DNA of 6,472 nucleotides. It comes from Chloroflexota bacterium. GTDB taxonomy: Bacteria; Chloroflexota; UBA11872; VXNJ01. Positions 4,397 to 6,472 of this stretch are shown here, in pieces. The stretch is from assembly GCA_026708165.1 (NCBI GenBank), contig JAPOVO010000405.1:1-6472 (forward strand). The letters are read 5' to 3'. The position numbers and the translations under genes were made by a program. Under the pieces are notes generated by a model, which saw only the letters and a program-made list of their open reading frames with translations, searched no databases and was not told the DNA's origin. Numbering within the stretch: position 1 is the stretch's first letter; every line of letters begins with the position of its first letter.

Positions 4397-6472
4397 TTGG
4401 CGGTAATACCACGAGTCTTGACTGCGGCTAGGCTCTCGACGATCGGCCGTCTACGGATCGGCAAGCGGCAGATAGTGGGTCTGGCAATCATCGCCGTGCT
4501 GCTAGGCCTTTTCTTACTGCTGAACCGCGTTCCGAAGCTCGATATCGCACGCGAAGACTTGGCTGCTGCCGGGGGCGGCGTCCCCGGACGGTGCTTTCAA
4601 GGGTTCTGCGTTGAATACGCGGACGACGCCGGCTTCTTTACCAGGTGGTGGAACTTTACGCTGACGTATTTGCGACTGGTGGCCGTGGGGATGGGGTTCG
4701 CCTTCCTGGTGGCTGGTGCTACCGAGGTATTCCTATTTCCCAATCGAATGGCGCCGGCGTTTTCGACTGGAGGATTCAAAGGAGCGTTACGAGGTCTCTT
4801 CGTGGGGACTCCGATGACTCTCTGCTCGGCCTGCATCGTCCCGATCTCGTCGGCGTTCAGAAGGCGCGGCGCGGGAGTTGAAGCGACAATCGGCATAGCG
4901 CAGGGATCGTCCACCTTGAATCTGCCGGCCATCGTCATGGCCGTAACCGTCTTTGCTCCGATTCTGGCGGGGTCGCGCATCGCGCTCGCCGTATTAGGGG
5001 GATTGATGATCGGCCCGCTCGTCGCCCAAGTGGCCGGTATGCGAAACCGCCGCGGACGGGTCGATGACACGGAAGGAGTGGCGCTTGACGACTCCATCCC
5101 GTCCACGTGGCGCGCCGTCCTCGGGGACGGCCTGATCGAATGGGCCAAAGCCAGCGTCCGATACCTACTGCGTCTGGGACCGCTGATGATCGCGGCGGGC
5201 CTGGTGAGCGGTTTTGTCGTTCAATGGTTGAGCCCCGACCTCGTCGAAAGGTTTCTGGGCAACGACGTCGCCGGAATCGCTGTGGCGGCGACGTTCGGAA
5301 TACTGATAAACGTACCGCTCCTCTTCGAGATACCGCTGGTCGCGGCGCTGCTGCTCGTGGGCATGGGGACCGCTCCAGCCGCGACGCTGCTGTTCACCGC
5401 CGCCGCCGGCGGCCCGTTTACGTTCTGGGGGCTTGCAAAAGTCCTGCCGAAGCGGGCCATTGTGGTGTTTGGAGCCGCCACCTGGGTCTTGGGCGCGCTC
5501 GGCGGACTCGCAGTTCTCGGCCTCGGCCCGCTGACAACAGCCCCTCCGCTCGCGGGAATGCAAGTGCGGCCCGCCATTGCCGAGAGGGCCGCCCCGACAC
5601 TTGAAGATTCTGAGATCATCCCGGTGCCAGCCGGCGCGGCCAAGTTCGCCGACGTTACGGATGCCGCGGGGTTGGCCTACATTCAGGACACGTTGCGACC
5701 CAACGGCTCTTGCCTTCTCGGAAGCATGTGCGCGGCGGAACGGCAAACCGGCGGGGCCGCGGCGGCGGATTACGACAATGATGGATACGTGGATATATAC
5801 GTCACCCGTATGAACGCCCCTGACATACTCTTCCGTAATCTCGGTAACGGGAGCTTCGAGGATCGTACGCGCGAGGCCGGGCTGCACGAATTCGACTTGC
5901 GCTCAAATGGGGCCGTTTGGTTCGACTCGGACAACGACGGTGACCTTGACCTCTACGTCACCACCGTCGCCGACACCCGTTTCTATATGTTCGTCAACGA
6001 CGGCCAGGGGCGTTTTACCGAAGAGGCCGTCGGCAGGGGCGCCGCCGTCGAAACCGCCTATCAACACATCGGCTACAGCGTCGCGGTCGGCGACTACGAT
6101 CGCGATGGCTGGTTGGACCTTCACGTCAACGAATGGGGTTCGTCGCTGCTGTTGGACGGCCTGCCATCCCACGCGCGGCTCCTGAGAAATCGAGGTCCCG
6201 CAGCGCCGGGGCACTTTGAAGACGTGACCGTCGCAGCAGGAGTCGCGCTCGAAGACGTTCAGTCCCAGCTCGACAGGGACTTTATCAGCCCGTCGCTTGA
6301 CCCTCCCAAGGGACCCTTCGCGTTCGCCTCGACCTTTGTGGACCTCGACTCCGACGGCTGGCCGGATCTCGCGATTGCGTCGGACAACGGTCATTCGAGG
6401 CTCTTCTGGAACAACGGTGACGGGACGTTTACCGACGGTACGCTGAGCGCAAGGGTCGGCACCGACAAGAGC
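4397..6472 (+). CDS. ArsP/DUF318-type permease fused to a CRTAC1-like FG-GAP calcium-binding repeat region (3' end missing)
   Basis: The frame is open from 4340 to the window edge; numbering from TTG 4397 gives 692 codons. Residues 1-400 are a permease: TM1 (about 27-42); an external loop with RCFQGFC (Cys66, Cys71); TM2 starting at WWNFTLTYLRL; the first signature TPMTLCSACIVPISSAFRRR (Cys143, Cys146), followed by IGIAQGSSTLNLPAIV; a charged cytoplasmic loop near 225-250; and a second half with FGILINVPLLFEIPL and AAAGGPFTFWGLAKVLPKR. This two-repeat pattern fits the predicted permeases PF03773 (ArsP, YraQ). Residues from about 417 (FADVTDAAGL) are FG-GAP/VCBS repeats with four DxDxDGxxD calcium sites at about 458, 510, 566 and 649 (for example DYDNDGYVD, DSDNDGDLD), plus NGDGTF-type turns. 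FADVT/FEDVT..AG openings resemble CRTAC1 proteins, whose UnbV/ASPIC domain would lie beyond the edge. The repeat region should face the periplasm. The substrate is unknown. No in-frame ATG precedes TM2; TTG 4397 is chosen because GGGAAGG lies upstream, though 11 bases away. TTG 4418 or GTG 4475 are alternatives. Confidence 0.85.
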   Translation, partial: MAVIPRVLTAARLSTIGRLRIGKRQIVGLAIIAVLLGLFLLLNRVPKLDIAREDLAAAGGGVPGRCFQGFCVEYADDAGFFTRWWNFTLTYLRLVAVGMGFAFLVAGATEVFLFPNRMAPAFSTGGFKGALRGLFVGTPMTLCSACIVPISSAFRRRGAGVEATIGIAQGSSTLNLPAIVMAVTVFAPILAGSRIALAVLGGLMIGPLVAQVAGMRNRRGRVDDTEGVALDDSIPSTWRAVLGDGLIEWAKASVRYLLRLGPLMIAAGLVSGFVVQWLSPDLVERFLGNDVAGIAVAATFGILINVPLLFEIPLVAALLLVGMGTAPAATLLFTAAAGGPFTFWGLAKVLPKRAIVVFGAATWVLGALGGLAVLGLGPLTTAPPLAGMQVRPAIAERAAPTLEDSEIIPVPAGAAKFADVTDAAGLAYIQDTLRPNGSCLLGSMCAAERQTGGAAAADYDNDGYVDIYVTRMNAPDILFRNLGNGSFEDRTREAGLHEFDLRSNGAVWFDSDNDGDLDLYVTTVADTRFYMFVNDGQGRFTEEAVGRGAAVETAYQHIGYSVAVGDYDRDGWLDLHVNEWGSSLLLDGLPSHARLLRNRGPAAPGHFEDVTVAAGVALEDVQSQLDRDFISPSLDPPKGPFAFASTFVDLDSDGWPDLAIASDNGHSRLFWNNGDGTFTDGTLSARVGTDKS

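Noticed and set aside
5165..5887. Minus-strand open frame of 240 codons, and others at 4597-5148 and 5903-6394
   Set aside because: They are antisense to the permease/FG-GAP frame, whose membrane and calcium-site motifs are unmistakable; their products are Arg/Gly-rich low-complexity sequences.

Overview
The window is GC-rich bacterial DNA. The gene families (partner-switching regulators, lipoprotein-type binding protein, FG-GAP fusion protein) and the absence of an encoded CCA on the tRNA do not fix a phylum. A Gram-negative, possibly Acidobacteriota-like or marine metagenomic lineage, is only a guess.

Bases 1-3633 (minus strand) hold one compact signalling operon. In transcription order it encodes a STAS-domain anti-sigma antagonist (RsbV-like), a REC-PP2C response regulator (RsbU-like phosphatase), an HATPase_c anti-sigma/serine kinase (RsbW-like), a periplasmic lipoprotein of the branched-chain amino acid binding family (Peripla_BP_6), and the N-terminus of a membrane sensor that resembles a TorS-type histidine kinase and runs off the left edge. 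The last four genes are joined by 1-4 base start/stop overlaps, so they are probably translationally coupled. The STAS gene is separated from the rest by about 80 bases that contain a strong hairpin. A plausible circuit is: ligand bound by the lipoprotein, then the sensor kinase, then phosphorylation of the REC domain, activation of the PP2C phosphatase, dephosphorylation of the STAS protein, and sequestration of the kinase/anti-sigma. No sigma factor or other output target is visible in the window, and no ABC permease or ATPase accompanies the binding protein, which supports a sensory and not a transport role.

Bases 3634-4396 are mainly non-coding. A relatively A/T-rich stretch follows the STAS gene upstream end. 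A tRNA-Asp(GTC) lies on the plus strand at 4035-4108, and a hairpin that might be its terminator follows.

From about 4397 to the right edge (plus strand, open at the 3' end) runs one long reading frame: an ArsP/DUF318-type two-repeat permease fused directly to a calcium-binding FG-GAP/VCBS repeat region of the CRTAC1 type. It has no in-frame ATG before its second membrane segment, so it must use a TTG or GTG start. This fusion and the binding-protein-plus-partner-switch operon are the two most interesting items.
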